Positions 36,766 through 45,677 are shown, counted from the stretch's first letter. The stretch is 64,000 nt of DNA from an uncultured Desulfuromonas sp. (GCF_963678835.1 NZ_OY787469.1:3534001-3598000); one strand, 5' to 3'. The notes: generated from the sequence alone by a model not told the origin. A program made the numbers and translations.

Positions 36766-37047
36766 TTATTCGTGGTCCTGATGTTCTTCGAGAGTTTCTT
36801 TTACATCCTCTTTGACCTCGACAGCACTTTCTTTGACCGTTTCGACAGCCTCATCGACCATTTCTCCGGCCTTTTCAAAAACACCTTCCGGGTTGACCGT
36901 TTCTTCGACCGCTTCACTGGTCTGCTCAATGGTTTCATCAATTTTTTTGCCCGCCTGTTCAGCCGGTCCTTCCTTTTCACAGCCGGTCACAGTCAAACAA
37001 AAAACGGTTGCCATAACGACAAAAAAGCCAATGGTCGGGTTCATCAT
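36766..37047 (-). CDS. Small lipoprotein with long amphipathic helix
   Basis: 93 residues from the ATG at 37047, with GAGGAG upstream. A lipoprotein signal (FFVVMATVFCLTVTGC) is followed by a Glu/Lys/Val-rich helix with repeating motifs (EQAGKKIDETIEQTSEAVEE, KAGEMVDEAVETVKESAVEV), of the apolipoprotein-like or LEA-like kind. Probably an envelope stress protein held at a membrane surface. It ends 13 bp before the Pmp3-type gene, which supports a joint stress role; no precise family is claimed. Confidence 0.7.
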   Translation of the reverse strand: MMNPTIGFFVVMATVFCLTVTGCEKEGPAEQAGKKIDETIEQTSEAVEETVNPEGVFEKAGEMVDEAVETVKESAVEVKEDVKETLEEHQDHE

Positions 37048-37245
37048 AGGGTCTCTTCTCCTCAAAATGTGATTGCCAAAACACTGCCTCGACAGGAAAA
37101 GCCGGCAGCAGGCTTACATTGCGGCAATCGGTGGTAGACTTATTTCTGAACCGGCAGGCCATCCCCCTTCGGGACGAGCTGCTTACGTTATAACATAACA
37201 GGATTGTTGCTCATTGTGTCAAGAACAACCTGTTCAGGAGTCCTT

Positions 37246-38706
37246 ATGTCCCAGCCCGGCAGCGAACTGTTTTTTGCGGTACGCCCCAAACTGATCGGTC
37301 ATTATTTCGGTCAGTTCTGCTTGATTATGGCTGCCCTTAACCTGGTCACGCTGGTCGTCTCGCTGTTGACCGCCCCGGATTGGCGCATCTCGCTGAGCTA
37401 TGCCCTGATCATTCTCGGTCTGCTGCTGGCCTGGCTTGTATTGAAACGGCTGCGCGTCTCGCAACGGATGCAGATGAACGAAGCCATGGTGCTGGCTGCG
37501 CTGGTGTTTCTGGTGGTGCCGTTTATCATGACCATCCCGCTGTTGGTATCCGACATCCCGTTTATGGACGCGTTGTTTGAAACCGTGTCCGCTGTTACGA
37601 CCACCGGCCTCAGCACCCTGCCCGGCATGGAGGGCAAACCGCTGATTTTCACCTTTTCCCGCGCTTGGATGCAATGGTACGGCGGTTTGGGCATTGTGGT
37701 CTTCTCCCTGGCGCTGGTGGTACGCCCCGGCCTGTCCGCCCTGCGCCTGGCGGCCATGGATGAACCGGATGATCTGGTCGGCGGGACTCGTGCCCATGCC
37801 CGGCGGGTGGTGATTGTTTATGGTGTGCTGACTCTCTCAGGTATTCTCCTGTGGCTGGTGCTGGGCGGATCACTGCGCGACGGCGTGCTTTACATCCTCT
37901 CCGCCGTGTCGACCGGCGGCTTCGCCCCCACCTCGGGCAGCTTTGCCGACCTGCCTCATGTGCGGTTGGCATGGGTGGTCACATTGGTCACGCTGGCCGG
38001 TTCCCTGCCGCTGGCTCTGTATCATCAGACCTGGCGCAACGGCTTGCGACCATTGCTCGACAATGTGGAAATACGTTTACTGGCGACCTTGCTGCTGGTG
38101 TTCACGGCTCTGGTCACTGTGTCAATGTGGAGTGACGGCACACCCTGGTCCACCGCTCTGCATCATGCCTCGTTGATGGTGTGTTCCGCTCAGACAACGG
38201 CGGGATTTTCCAGCCTTGATCCGGCCACACTCGATCCCGGCTCCAAACTGCTGCTGATCCTGTCCATGCTTGTCGGCGGCGGTGTCGGTTCAACCGCCGG
38301 TGGCTTCAAACTGCTGCGGCTGCTGGTGCTATTGACCCTGATCCGCCATTTCGTTCGCACCATGAGTGTGCCACCCAATACGGTATTGCGGCAAAAAATC
38401 GGCAAGAAGATTCTGGAACAGGATGACGTGCAGGATGCGCTGATGATCATTCTGCTGTTTATCGGTGCCGTGCTGCTGTCGTGGCTGCCGTTTGTCGCCT
38501 ACGGCTACGATCCGCTCAATGCCTTGTTTGATGTGGTATCAGCCACAGCTACCGTTGGCCTGTCCACCGGCATCATCGGGGCAGAGCTGCCCAACCCGCT
38601 CAAAGGGATTCTGTGTGTCGATATGTTCCTCGGCCGTCTGGAATGCGTGGCCTGGCTGATTTTCTTTTACCACCGGACCTGGTTCGGTAGAAAGCGAGAG
38701 AACTGA
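37246..38706 (+). CDS. trkH: TrkH-family potassium uptake channel subunit
   Basis: 486 residues from the ATG at 37246, with CAGGAG upstream. It is a multi-spanning inner-membrane protein with the four pore-loop motifs of the Trk/Ktr family: SAVTTTGLSTLPG, SAVSTGGFAPTSG, CSAQTTAGFSSLD and SATATVGLSTGI. The hydrophobic TM-P-TM repeats around them are complete. It forms a K+ channel gated by its cytoplasmic TrkA/KtrA partner. Its stop codon shares bases with the start of the partner gene (TGATG). Confidence 0.95.
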   Translation: MSQPGSELFFAVRPKLIGHYFGQFCLIMAALNLVTLVVSLLTAPDWRISLSYALIILGLLLAWLVLKRLRVSQRMQMNEAMVLAALVFLVVPFIMTIPLLVSDIPFMDALFETVSAVTTTGLSTLPGMEGKPLIFTFSRAWMQWYGGLGIVVFSLALVVRPGLSALRLAAMDEPDDLVGGTRAHARRVVIVYGVLTLSGILLWLVLGGSLRDGVLYILSAVSTGGFAPTSGSFADLPHVRLAWVVTLVTLAGSLPLALYHQTWRNGLRPLLDNVEIRLLATLLLVFTALVTVSMWSDGTPWSTALHHASLMVCSAQTTAGFSSLDPATLDPGSKLLLILSMLVGGGVGSTAGGFKLLRLLVLLTLIRHFVRTMSVPPNTVLRQKIGKKILEQDDVQDALMIILLFIGAVLLSWLPFVAYGYDPLNALFDVVSATATVGLSTGIIGAELPNPLKGILCVDMFLGRLECVAWLIFFYHRTWFGRKREN

Positions 38707-39374
38707 TGCGAATCGTCTTTGTCGGTGCCGGAGAACTCACCGTGGAAACCGCCGCATTGCTCATTGCACGCAAACATGAGGTGGTCATTATTGAAGAGGA
38801 CAAGGAACGCATTGAGGAGTTGACGGAAACTCTGGACTGCAGCTTTCTCCACGGCGACGGCAGTCGTCCCAACATTCTCAGCGAAGCCGGACCGGAGCAT
38901 GCCGACTACCTGTTCTGCCTGACGGAGAACGACCAGTACAACATCATTGCCGCGCTGGTGGGGCGCTCGCTGGGCTACGGTCACGTGGTGATACAGATTC
39001 ACAATGTCGACTATCTCAACATCTGCCGCGAGCTGCGCCTGGAACACACGGTCACACCGTCCAAAACCATCAGCCGCTATCTGGCCGATACCGTGTCCGG
39101 CGTCGATGTCGTCGAGCTATCGTCGATGATCAAATACGAAGCCCGCTGCATGATGGTGCAGATTACAGAACACACTAAAGGCAAGATCGCCGATTTTGCC
39201 CTGCCCAAAGAGGCACGCATCATCGGTATTTACCGCGACGACCAGTTTCTGATTGCCGACCCGGAAGTGACCCTCAAAGACAAGGACGAGGCGCTGATCC
39301 TCACCCACAGCAAACATCTGGCGGAACTGACGGAACAGTTTTCTGAAAAACCGGAAGAACCGAAAGAGTCGTAA
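38706..39374 (+). CDS. trkA: TrkA-type K+ channel regulatory subunit
   Basis: 222 residues. It has one RCK unit: an N-terminal Rossmann domain (MRIVFVGAGELTVETAALLI, with the acidic ribose-binding end at VVIIEED) and a TrkA_C domain (KIADFALPKEARIIGIYRDD, then DEALILTHSKH). The single unit makes it KtrA-like in size rather than the double-unit E. coli TrkA. It binds nucleotides and gates TrkH from the cytoplasm. It overlaps trkH by one base. Confidence 0.92.
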   Translation: MRIVFVGAGELTVETAALLIARKHEVVIIEEDKERIEELTETLDCSFLHGDGSRPNILSEAGPEHADYLFCLTENDQYNIIAALVGRSLGYGHVVIQIHNVDYLNICRELRLEHTVTPSKTISRYLADTVSGVDVVELSSMIKYEARCMMVQITEHTKGKIADFALPKEARIIGIYRDDQFLIADPEVTLKDKDEALILTHSKHLAELTEQFSEKPEEPKES

Positions 39375-39476
39375 TACACGCCAGCGCGTCGGCAAAAAGA
39401 CCGTTCGACTTTTCCTCTGAGGTTTGATTGAATCGGGCCAAACAAAATAATTCAAAAAAACTCTGGAGACAAAGAG

Positions 39477-39923
39477 ATGTCCGATAAATTGCAGCTGTTA
39501 TTTCTCTGTACCGGCAATTCCTGCCGCAGTCAGATGGCCGAAGGCTGGACCCGCCATCTCAAAGGCGATGTGATTGACGTCTACTCCGCCGGGATTGAAA
39601 CCCACGGCCTCAACCCCAACGCCGTTAAAGTGATGGCTGAAGCCGGTGTGGATATTTCCGGCCACCGCTCCCAGCATATCGATGAATTCAAAGAGATCGC
39701 CATTGATGTCGTGGTCACCGTGTGCGGTCATGCTCACGAAACGTGCCCCTACTTTCCCGCCAACTGCAAAGTGGTCCATGTCGGTTTTGACGATCCGCCG
39801 CAGATGGCCAGAGAGTTGGCCGAACAAGGCGCCACGGAAGAACAGCAGCTCGACTGCTACCGTGCCGTGCGCGATCAGATCAAAGCGTTTGTCGAAACCC
39901 TGCCGGGATCCATCATGGAGTAA
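39477..39923 (+). CDS. arsC: Arsenate reductase, low-molecular-weight phosphatase fold
   Basis: 148 residues. The P-loop CTGNSCRSQMAEGW with its nucleophilic Cys (about residue 11), the later Cys pair in VVTVCGHAHETCPYF (about 82-89) and the following D-P motif in GFDDPPQ are those of thioredoxin-coupled ArsC (Staphylococcus pI258 type). It reduces As(V) to As(III) in the cytoplasm. No ArsR, ArsB or Acr3 gene is next to it, so the exporter must lie elsewhere. AGACAAAGAG precedes the ATG. It is followed 8 bp later by a phosphatase gene. Confidence 0.9.
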   Translation: MSDKLQLLFLCTGNSCRSQMAEGWTRHLKGDVIDVYSAGIETHGLNPNAVKVMAEAGVDISGHRSQHIDEFKEIAIDVVVTVCGHAHETCPYFPANCKVVHVGFDDPPQMARELAEQGATEEQQLDCYRAVRDQIKAFVETLPGSIME

Positions 39924-39931
39924 CACCGACC

Positions 39932-40636
39932 ATGCCCCCTACGACTCCACAGCGATTGATCGCCATCGGCGATCTGCATGGTCAACGCGACATGCTGCGC
40001 CGCTTGCTCAATGTCGTCCAGCCGACCGCTGCCGACAGGCTGGTGTTCCTCGGTGACTATATTGATCGCGGCCCGGACAGTTGCGGGCTGCTCTCCTATC
40101 TCATCGCCCTGCAACAACGCTTTCCCGGCACGGTGTTTCTGCGTGGCAACCATGATCAGATGTTGCTTGATGCGCTGGTCGAGGTTGGCCTGCGCCATGA
40201 TGTACGCCTGCGCGAAATCTGCTCACGCTATCAGGAAGATGTCGGCTCCTTTTCCGATGTCGATATTTTCTACAGCAACGGTGGCCGGGCCACGTTGGCC
40301 AGTTACGAAACCACGAAACTCAGCGATATCCCCCAAGAACACGTCGCCTTTCTGGAGAACACCCGGCTGTGGTGGCGATATGATCCGTTTGTCTTTGTCC
40401 ATGCCGGACTTCAGCCCGGCATCCCGGTGGAGAAGCAATCGATCTTTACCCTGCTGTGGGCGCGCAACTTGCCGCCGAGTGACGATGGCATTATTCAGGT
40501 GGTTGGGCATAGTCCGACAGCAACCAACTGGCCGACGTTTGATAAGGGGCGTTACGCGATGGATACCGGGGCTGGGCATCATCGGGTTTTGACGGCTTGT
40601 GATGTATTGACGCAGCAGGTTTGGCAGGTTTCGTAA
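39932..40636 (+). CDS. PP2A-like serine/threonine metallophosphatase
   Basis: 234 residues. All metallophosphoesterase motifs are present: GDLHGQ (about residue 12), GDYIDRG (about 42), RGNHD (about 72), the His in VFVHAGLQPG and the late His in VVGHSPT. The layout matches bacterial PrpA/ApaH-like protein phosphatases that bind two metals. Substrate unknown. It lies 8 bp after arsC, so probably one transcript, and is the last gene before the repeat-rich region. Confidence 0.88.
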   Translation: MPPTTPQRLIAIGDLHGQRDMLRRLLNVVQPTAADRLVFLGDYIDRGPDSCGLLSYLIALQQRFPGTVFLRGNHDQMLLDALVEVGLRHDVRLREICSRYQEDVGSFSDVDIFYSNGGRATLASYETTKLSDIPQEHVAFLENTRLWWRYDPFVFVHAGLQPGIPVEKQSIFTLLWARNLPPSDDGIIQVVGHSPTATNWPTFDKGRYAMDTGAGHHRVLTACDVLTQQVWQVS

Positions 40637-40667
40637 GCGACGATTGTTCTTCGCCCCAATAATTCAG

Positions 40668-41075
40668 CAGCACCGCTCTTAAGAACTTCATCCGTTCACA
40701 TCACTTGGTACGCACGTGACGTGGGCTTCCGCGCCCACACGTCAGGCCACATTTTGCGTCGACAAAAGTGGCGCAAAATCGACTCCCGACCATTGCGCCC
40801 TACGGGTTCCCTCACTCCATTCGCTTACGCTGAGATGTCGGCAAAAACTCGGCCTGTGTACCACAGTCCTCAAACAGTTTGCCGACGACCATCACAGCGA
40901 CGCTCTTTCCGTTCGGCGCTGCTGAACGGGAGAATTGTGGTGCTAAATAACAGACCGCCAGAGGGTGGGCACCGCCCCACCCGTTTGATCGGTGCCACGA
41001 AAAAAATAGAGCACGGCGTAAGTCTATTATCAGCGTTTTACGCCAAAGGTGATGCGTTGCAGGATTTGCCGAGCT
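40668..41075 (-). repeat. Inverted copy of the long intergenic repeat
   Basis: This region repeats, in reverse orientation and with point changes, most of the unit at 35379-36118. Landmarks: ATCCGTTC near 40690, GGGCTTCCGCGCCC, TTTTGCGTCGACAAAAGT near 40752, GGGTTCCCTCACTCCATTC and CCCGTTTGATCGGTGCCACG near 40980. It lies between the phosphatase gene and IS110. Confidence 0.75.
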
Positions 41076-41379
41076 GACAGACGGCTGAAAACCATCTGTG
41101 GAGGCCATGGACGGGCGACCACCATCTTTGATGGTGTAAGCAAGACGGAAATCGCATTTTCGGCTTGCGTTTATTGGGAAACACAGGACGTGTTTATCCA
41201 ATATTCTCTTTGTTGAGGCAAGCCGAATCCGTAAAGCAAAACGGAAATGGACGCATTGTCGGTTAATCTAGACATAATGGCTGACAGTTAGAAACAAAAA
41301 AGGACCTGCCCCTTGCAAACGTGGGTTATGTTGAAATTTTAATAACCCCAACACAGAGCCAAAACCAAGGAGGCAGGTC
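41076..41379. other. Non-coding stretch before the IS110 transposase
   Basis: About 300 bases without a gene. A strong hairpin is seen at 41172-41203 (ATTGGGAAACAC against GTGTTTATCCAAT). A GGACCTGCC segment near 41302 and a GGAGGCAGGTC segment at 41368-41378 could pair around the IS110 left end. The exact IS boundary cannot be fixed by eye. Confidence 0.4.
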
Positions 41380-42495
41380 TTGAAAAATTCTAGCATGTTT
41401 ATCGGATTGGACGTCCATAAAAAATCTATTGAGATAGCCATTGCCGAGGACGGTCGCACTGGCGAAGTTCGCCGATACGGTGAAATTGCCGGTGACTTGT
41501 CTGCTCTGGACAAGGTGGTTAGGAAACTTATTTCAAAAGGAGCTGAACTGCACTTTGTCTACGAAGCCGGTCCTTGCGGCTATGAGATTTACCGCCACCT
41601 GACAGCTCAGGGATTCGATTGCCAGGTGGTGGCCCCCTCAAAGATTCCAAGGAAAAGCGGCGAGCGGATAAAAAATGACCGCCGGGATGCGCAGATGCTT
41701 GCCCGCCTGCATCGGGCCGGTGAACTGTCCGGCGTCTTTGTCCCTGCGGCGGAAGATGAAGCGATGCGGGATCTCACCCGCTCGAGAGAAGATGCCAAAA
41801 TAACGCAGAAAAAAGCCAAGCAGCGCATTCTGGCTTTCCTGCTTCGGCATGGGTTCAGATACAACGGACGAACTCCTTGGAGTCAGGCCCATATGCGGTG
41901 GATCGCTGAGATTAAAATGCCCCATCCCGCTCAGCAAATCGCTCTTCAGGAATATGTCGACACATTAACTGAGAGCACGTGCCGGGTGAAACGCCTTACG
42001 GATCAGATTCAGCAACTTTTGCCGCAATGGCGTATGTTTGAGGTCACCAAGGCCTATCAGTCACTACGCGGTGTCTCTTTAATTGTTGCTGCGACCACAG
42101 TTGCGGAAATCGGCGACCTGACACGTTTTGATAGTCCCGTTGAACTGATGTCCTATCTTGGTCTGGTTCCATCGGAACACTCCAGTGGCGAGAAGACGAA
42201 ACGAGGCGCCATCACCAAGACAGGTAATGGCCATGTGCGCCGGGTTCTTGTGGAAGCAGCCTGGGCTTACCGCCTTCCTGCCCGCATCAGTCGGGTGTTA
42301 CATAAACGCCAAGAAGGTTTATCACAAGAGATTTGCGCTATTTCCTGGAAAGCCCAACTCCGGCTCTGTGCCCGCTACAAATACATGCTGGAACGGGGAA
42401 AATGCAAGCAGGTGATTGTAACGGCCATCGCCCGGGAACTCTGTGCCTTCATGTGGGCCATCGCCCATGAGGTTGACATTCCGGAAGTGGTATAA
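41380..42495 (+). CDS. IS110-family transposase
   Basis: 371 residues from the TTG at 41380, which has AAGGAGG seven bases upstream; the ATG at 41395 is the alternative. It has an N-terminal DEDD/RuvC-like domain (MFIGLDVHKKSIEIAIAEDG, FVYEAGPCGYEI, IKNDRRDAQMLARLH), a coiled middle, and a C-terminal Transposase_20 domain (SLRGVSLIVAATTVAEIGD, MSYLGLVPSEHSSGEKTKRG with the serine, TKTGNGHVRRVLVEAAW). IS110 recombinases are guided by a bridge RNA made from a non-coding end of the element. The gene is full length and looks intact. Confidence 0.95.
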   Translation: MKNSSMFIGLDVHKKSIEIAIAEDGRTGEVRRYGEIAGDLSALDKVVRKLISKGAELHFVYEAGPCGYEIYRHLTAQGFDCQVVAPSKIPRKSGERIKNDRRDAQMLARLHRAGELSGVFVPAAEDEAMRDLTRSREDAKITQKKAKQRILAFLLRHGFRYNGRTPWSQAHMRWIAEIKMPHPAQQIALQEYVDTLTESTCRVKRLTDQIQQLLPQWRMFEVTKAYQSLRGVSLIVAATTVAEIGDLTRFDSPVELMSYLGLVPSEHSSGEKTKRGAITKTGNGHVRRVLVEAAWAYRLPARISRVLHKRQEGLSQEICAISWKAQLRLCARYKYMLERGKCKQVIVTAIARELCAFMWAIAHEVDIPEVV

Positions 42496-42556
42496 CAAAG
42501 GTCAGAAAAAACACTCCAAAATAGGCAGGAGAAAGCATAACGCACAAGAACATACA

Positions 42557-42752
42557 TTCCATGGCAGTTGAAGGGGCGCAACCACGGTCAGGAGAATCCT
42601 CGTGAGCACTATTGGATAAGGCCTTTGGCCGAACTCACGATACTAGACAGAGGCAGCTCCGCGACGAAGACAAGTCTGGCGGTATCCAACCCGCGAATAT
42701 CAGTCTGATGAGCCGTCGCAACAACGGTTCCGCCCCTGCAAGTGCCATGGAA
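42557..42752 (+). ncRNA. Structured RNA downstream of the IS110 transposase (bridge RNA candidate)
   Basis: TTCCATGGCA (42557-42566) pairs with TGCCATGGAA (42743-42752). Inside it AGGGGCGCAACC (42572-42583) pairs with GGTTCCGCCCCT (42726-42737). This closes a ~140-nt internal region with further local hairpins (GGCCTTTGGCC near 42624). The place and size fit the right-end bridge RNA of IS1111-type IS110 elements. No reading frame with protein features occurs here. Confidence 0.6.
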
Positions 42753-42826
42753 CATAAACAGAATAAAACCGCTGAATCAGTTGGGCAGGCAAAGAATATT
42801 CTTCTTGACAACTGTCAGCCATATCA

Positions 42827-42988
42827 GTGCTCTGTCAATGCTAAAAATTCGAGTGTATGGCACAGCATCGTGCCGTTCTCACAAGGCGCGAAATCGCCGA
42901 AGTGGCCACTCCACTTCAAGATTTTGCACCGCAGTGAGAATGGTACGAGGCGAAGCCAGACCCGAAAATTTAGTGTTGTCAGAGCACT
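42827..42988. mobile_element. IS630-derived MITE, copy 1
   Basis: 162 bp starting GTGCTCTGTCAATGCTAAAA and ending with the inverse-type CAGAGCAC followed by TA. The ends match those of the IS630 copies at 50471 and 52706. The interior is shared with 49996-50156 and, reversed, with 58676-58829. The left flank is CA rather than TA, so this copy is altered. Confidence 0.8.
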
Positions 42989-42990
42989 AG

Positions 42991-43130
42991 GTTCAGGAGA
43001 AGTTCAAGCTGGTTTTTGCATACTTTTGAGCGGCCAGTCAAAAGTATGTCGGCTGCAGGGACGAACCCCGGCGACCTTGAACTTTGATCCTGAGCTTCAG
43101 TAGTCCGTCATTCAGAACTGGCCGCGCTGG
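42991..43130 (-). repeat. Fragment of the long intergenic repeat, inverted
   Basis: Contains CTTTTGAGCGGCCAGTCAAAAG and GACGAACCCCGGCGACC, the reverse of the unit start seen at 35379-35470. It is cut at the MITE boundary. Positions 43131-43290 hold no recognised feature before the cytochrome gene. Confidence 0.65.
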
Positions 43131-43290
43131 AAACTTTATCCGTTCGGCGCTGCAATTCATGAGGTCTGGGCGATGTCCTTTATCATCCTCATAAATACTA
43201 AACACAGTGAACGGCATGACATCGACGTTGAAGAATGCTAAAACTATTTAAACCCCATCAGCCCGCCTACCTTCCTGAAAGGACGCCATC

Positions 43291-45162
43291 ATGGTGCAAC
43301 GCTTGTGCTTCCTGCTTATTCTGCTTCTGCCCACCCTGAGCTTTGGTTACGACGCTGACTCCACCTGCGTGCGCTGCCATGGCGACGAAATCCAAATGAC
43401 CGCCCTGGGTGCTCCGGCTCTGTATCTCGACCCGCAAGCCGTGGATGACGAAGTCAACATGGGCGGCATGCCCACTTGTGTCGACTGCCATCAGGGCGAC
43501 AACACTACGTTGGATAAAGAAGCCGCCCATCAGGGCGTGCTCAAGCCATTTTTGATGGCTGTGGGTGGCACCTACAAAGGCGAGGCCATGGATCGGCAAC
43601 AGATCGGCATCACGCCGCTGGAGCCGCAGGGCCGAGACTTTGACGCCATGATTCCCAAACCGGACAAAGCCTCGCTGAAACAGGCCAAGGCCGGAAAGAT
43701 TCTCGGCATCTACTATCACGACCGCGATCCGCAGACCTTTGCCTATGCACCGGAAGTCGCCCGCGCCACCTGCGGCCAATGTCATGACGACGAGGTCACC
43801 GCCTACAACAGCTCCACCAAGGGGTTGCTCAAGCACCAACGCGCTTTCCGCACTTTCAGCGAAGACCTGCCCGGCCCGCAGAACTGCGGCCCGTGGTTCG
43901 GCGATAATCACGAAGCCCTGGCCCGTGAATGTGCCGTACCGTTTGATGTCGCGCAAAACAACGCTTCAGCGCGCCAGTGCAGCAAATGCCACGCCGGATG
44001 CAACGATTGCCATTATCAAGCCTACAAAGGGCAAGGCCGTCACCGCTTCGGCCCGCCCGAAGCGCCGTCCTGCTATGGCGGCGGACGCGCCAGCCTGTGT
44101 CATGCCGGGCCGATGGATCGACGCCGTGGCGCTGGATACATGCGCGGCGAATACGCCTTTCCGTCCGACCTGCCCGTAGGCGTGCATGTGCAGAACGGTG
44201 TCGACTGTATCGACTGCCATCAGATCGACAATCACCAGTTCGGCCACCTGGCCAGCGACTCAGCGCGTAACTCCTGCCAACAGTGTCATGAAGAGATTGT
44301 CGCCGCCGTCGCCCAATCCAGCCACAGCAATGTCGATTGCAGCGCCTGCCACGTGCAGACCGTCGGCGCGTATCAGTTCACCTTCTGGGGGCCGGGCGTG
44401 GTCGCCGGGGTGGAAACGCCCTTCACCAAGCACAAGGAATATTACGGCACCCGTTCCCTGCCGACGCTGATCAAAAACGCCGCCGGGCGCTGGATTCCGG
44501 TCAAGCCCTACCCCATGGCCGCGCTCAATCAGACCAAAGATATCGCCCCCACCGGCCTGAAATTCCGCGCCATCCCGCAACGCACCATCAAAGGGGATAC
44601 GCGCATCGGCGAACCCGAAACCTTCACCATTGCCCGCGAGCAGACCGACGTCAACGACGCCTTTATCGTCAACGGCACCCGCAACGACCTACCGCATAAC
44701 AACAAGGCTCTGTTATGGATTCAAATGGACAAAATGAGCCACGCCCTCGGACAGGCCCGCACCTGCGATAGCTGCCACACCAGCCACGCCCAGGTGGCCG
44801 AGTCCCGCTACACCTACGCTAACAACAAGGAGGTGCAGCAGCCGTTCACCGGCAGCTACTCTATCGTTGCCGATACCGACGGGATGCGCTTTGAAAACAT
44901 GAAAACCAGCACCATCGTCCCAACGGCCAAACGGCAGATTGCCGACTTTGCGCCATTCACCCATTTCCCCGAGGGCTGGAATGTCAAAGGGATTGATTTT
45001 TCCATTCCGTTCCGTCCCCAGAAAGTGGCAAAGGCGACCACAGAGCTGGAGGAATTTCTTGCTGAGTTGGATGGGGTGAAAGATCAGGATGTAGAGATGA
45101 TCCGTGCTGTAGCTTGGCACAATTTAGAGATGGCAAAAAAAATGCTGTCTGAGAAGAAGTGA
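43291..45162 (+). CDS. Secreted multihaem c-type cytochrome
   Basis: 623 residues with a signal peptide (CFLLILLLPTLSFGY) and nine CxxCH haem motifs: CVRCH, CVDCH, CGQCH, CSKCH, CNDCH, CIDCH, CQQCH, CSACH and CDSCH. A further CH pair lies in SCYGGGRASLCHAG, which could be a non-standard C-x8-CH haem site. Many extra His are available as axial ligands. It should be a periplasmic or outer-surface electron carrier or reductase of the kind common in metal- and sulfur-reducing deltaproteobacteria. Substrate unknown. AAGGACGCC lies before the start; the gene stands alone and ends in a hairpin. Confidence 0.93.
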   Translation: MVQRLCFLLILLLPTLSFGYDADSTCVRCHGDEIQMTALGAPALYLDPQAVDDEVNMGGMPTCVDCHQGDNTTLDKEAAHQGVLKPFLMAVGGTYKGEAMDRQQIGITPLEPQGRDFDAMIPKPDKASLKQAKAGKILGIYYHDRDPQTFAYAPEVARATCGQCHDDEVTAYNSSTKGLLKHQRAFRTFSEDLPGPQNCGPWFGDNHEALARECAVPFDVAQNNASARQCSKCHAGCNDCHYQAYKGQGRHRFGPPEAPSCYGGGRASLCHAGPMDRRRGAGYMRGEYAFPSDLPVGVHVQNGVDCIDCHQIDNHQFGHLASDSARNSCQQCHEEIVAAVAQSSHSNVDCSACHVQTVGAYQFTFWGPGVVAGVETPFTKHKEYYGTRSLPTLIKNAAGRWIPVKPYPMAALNQTKDIAPTGLKFRAIPQRTIKGDTRIGEPETFTIAREQTDVNDAFIVNGTRNDLPHNNKALLWIQMDKMSHALGQARTCDSCHTSHAQVAESRYTYANNKEVQQPFTGSYSIVADTDGMRFENMKTSTIVPTAKRQIADFAPFTHFPEGWNVKGIDFSIPFRPQKVAKATTELEEFLAELDGVKDQDVEMIRAVAWHNLEMAKKMLSEKK

Positions 45163-45181
45163 ATGATATCTTTGAACAGAA

Positions 45182-45215
45182 AAGCGGGACCGATATCGGT
45201 CCCGCTTAATTTTAC
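45182..45215 (+). terminator. Hairpin terminator after the cytochrome gene
   Basis: A perfect palindrome at 45182-45207 (core GCGGGACCGATATCGGTCCC) followed by AATTTT. It lies about 20 bases past the cytochrome stop. The stem is strong and the T-run weak. Confidence 0.8.
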
Positions 45216-45230
45216 CAATTACCATGATAC

Positions 45231-45313
45231 GTCAACCGTAGATCTGACCCCTTAGATATAGACCCCTTAGATTATATTTGACCATAAAAGCGGGGTCGCT
45301 ACTGGCCCCGCTT
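45231..45313. repeat. Short GATCTGACCCC-type repeats and a second hairpin
   Basis: AGATCTGACCCCTTAG and AGACCCCTTAGA lie at 45239-45271, and an AAGCGGGG...CCCCGCTT hairpin at 45288-45313. Relatives in the other orientation (AAAGGGGTCAAATCT) occur at 45679-45765, 49925-49942 and 54092-54125. They resemble REP sequences moved by REP-associated transposases, but no such transposase is in the window. Confidence 0.45.
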
Positions 45314-45449
45314 CACATTATCAAATAAAGTATACTGTTTGAATGCATAAGTGAAAAAAGCGGAAGCCTCCAAATGGCGTACAGTTCATAATGATGAACG
45401 TGTGGGGTCGAACAAATCGCCCCAAGTCAGACCCAACAAGGAGGCTTCC

Positions 45450-45677
45450 ATGGAAAGTATTTATTACATCGGTTTGGACGTCCACAAAAAAAGCATCGCT
45501 TACTGCATTAAAACCGAGAGCGGGAAGCTCGTAAGAAAAGGGACGATCAAGGCGCAACGCGAATCATTGAGGCAATGGCTGCAGGAGTTGCCAGCTCCGT
45601 GGATAGGCGCGCTGGAAGCAACGATCTTCACCGGTTGGATCTACGACTTTCTCAAGCCGCATGCTCTTGAAAAGTAA
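45450..45677 (+). pseudogene. IS110-family transposase, N-terminal remnant
   Basis: About 75 residues starting MESIYYIGLDVHKKSIAYCI, the first DEDD strand of an IS110 transposase, and reaching GALEATIFTGWIYDFLKPHA. It then stops and is followed by AAAGGGGTC repeats. The C-terminal two thirds, including the serine domain, are missing. The sequence differs from the intact IS110 at 41380, so it is a remnant of another group. Confidence 0.85.

Noticed and set aside
36978-37200. A possible tRNA or small RNA upstream of trkH
   Set aside because: No cloverleaf or strong hairpin is seen; it is the ordinary upstream region of the lipoprotein and trkH genes.
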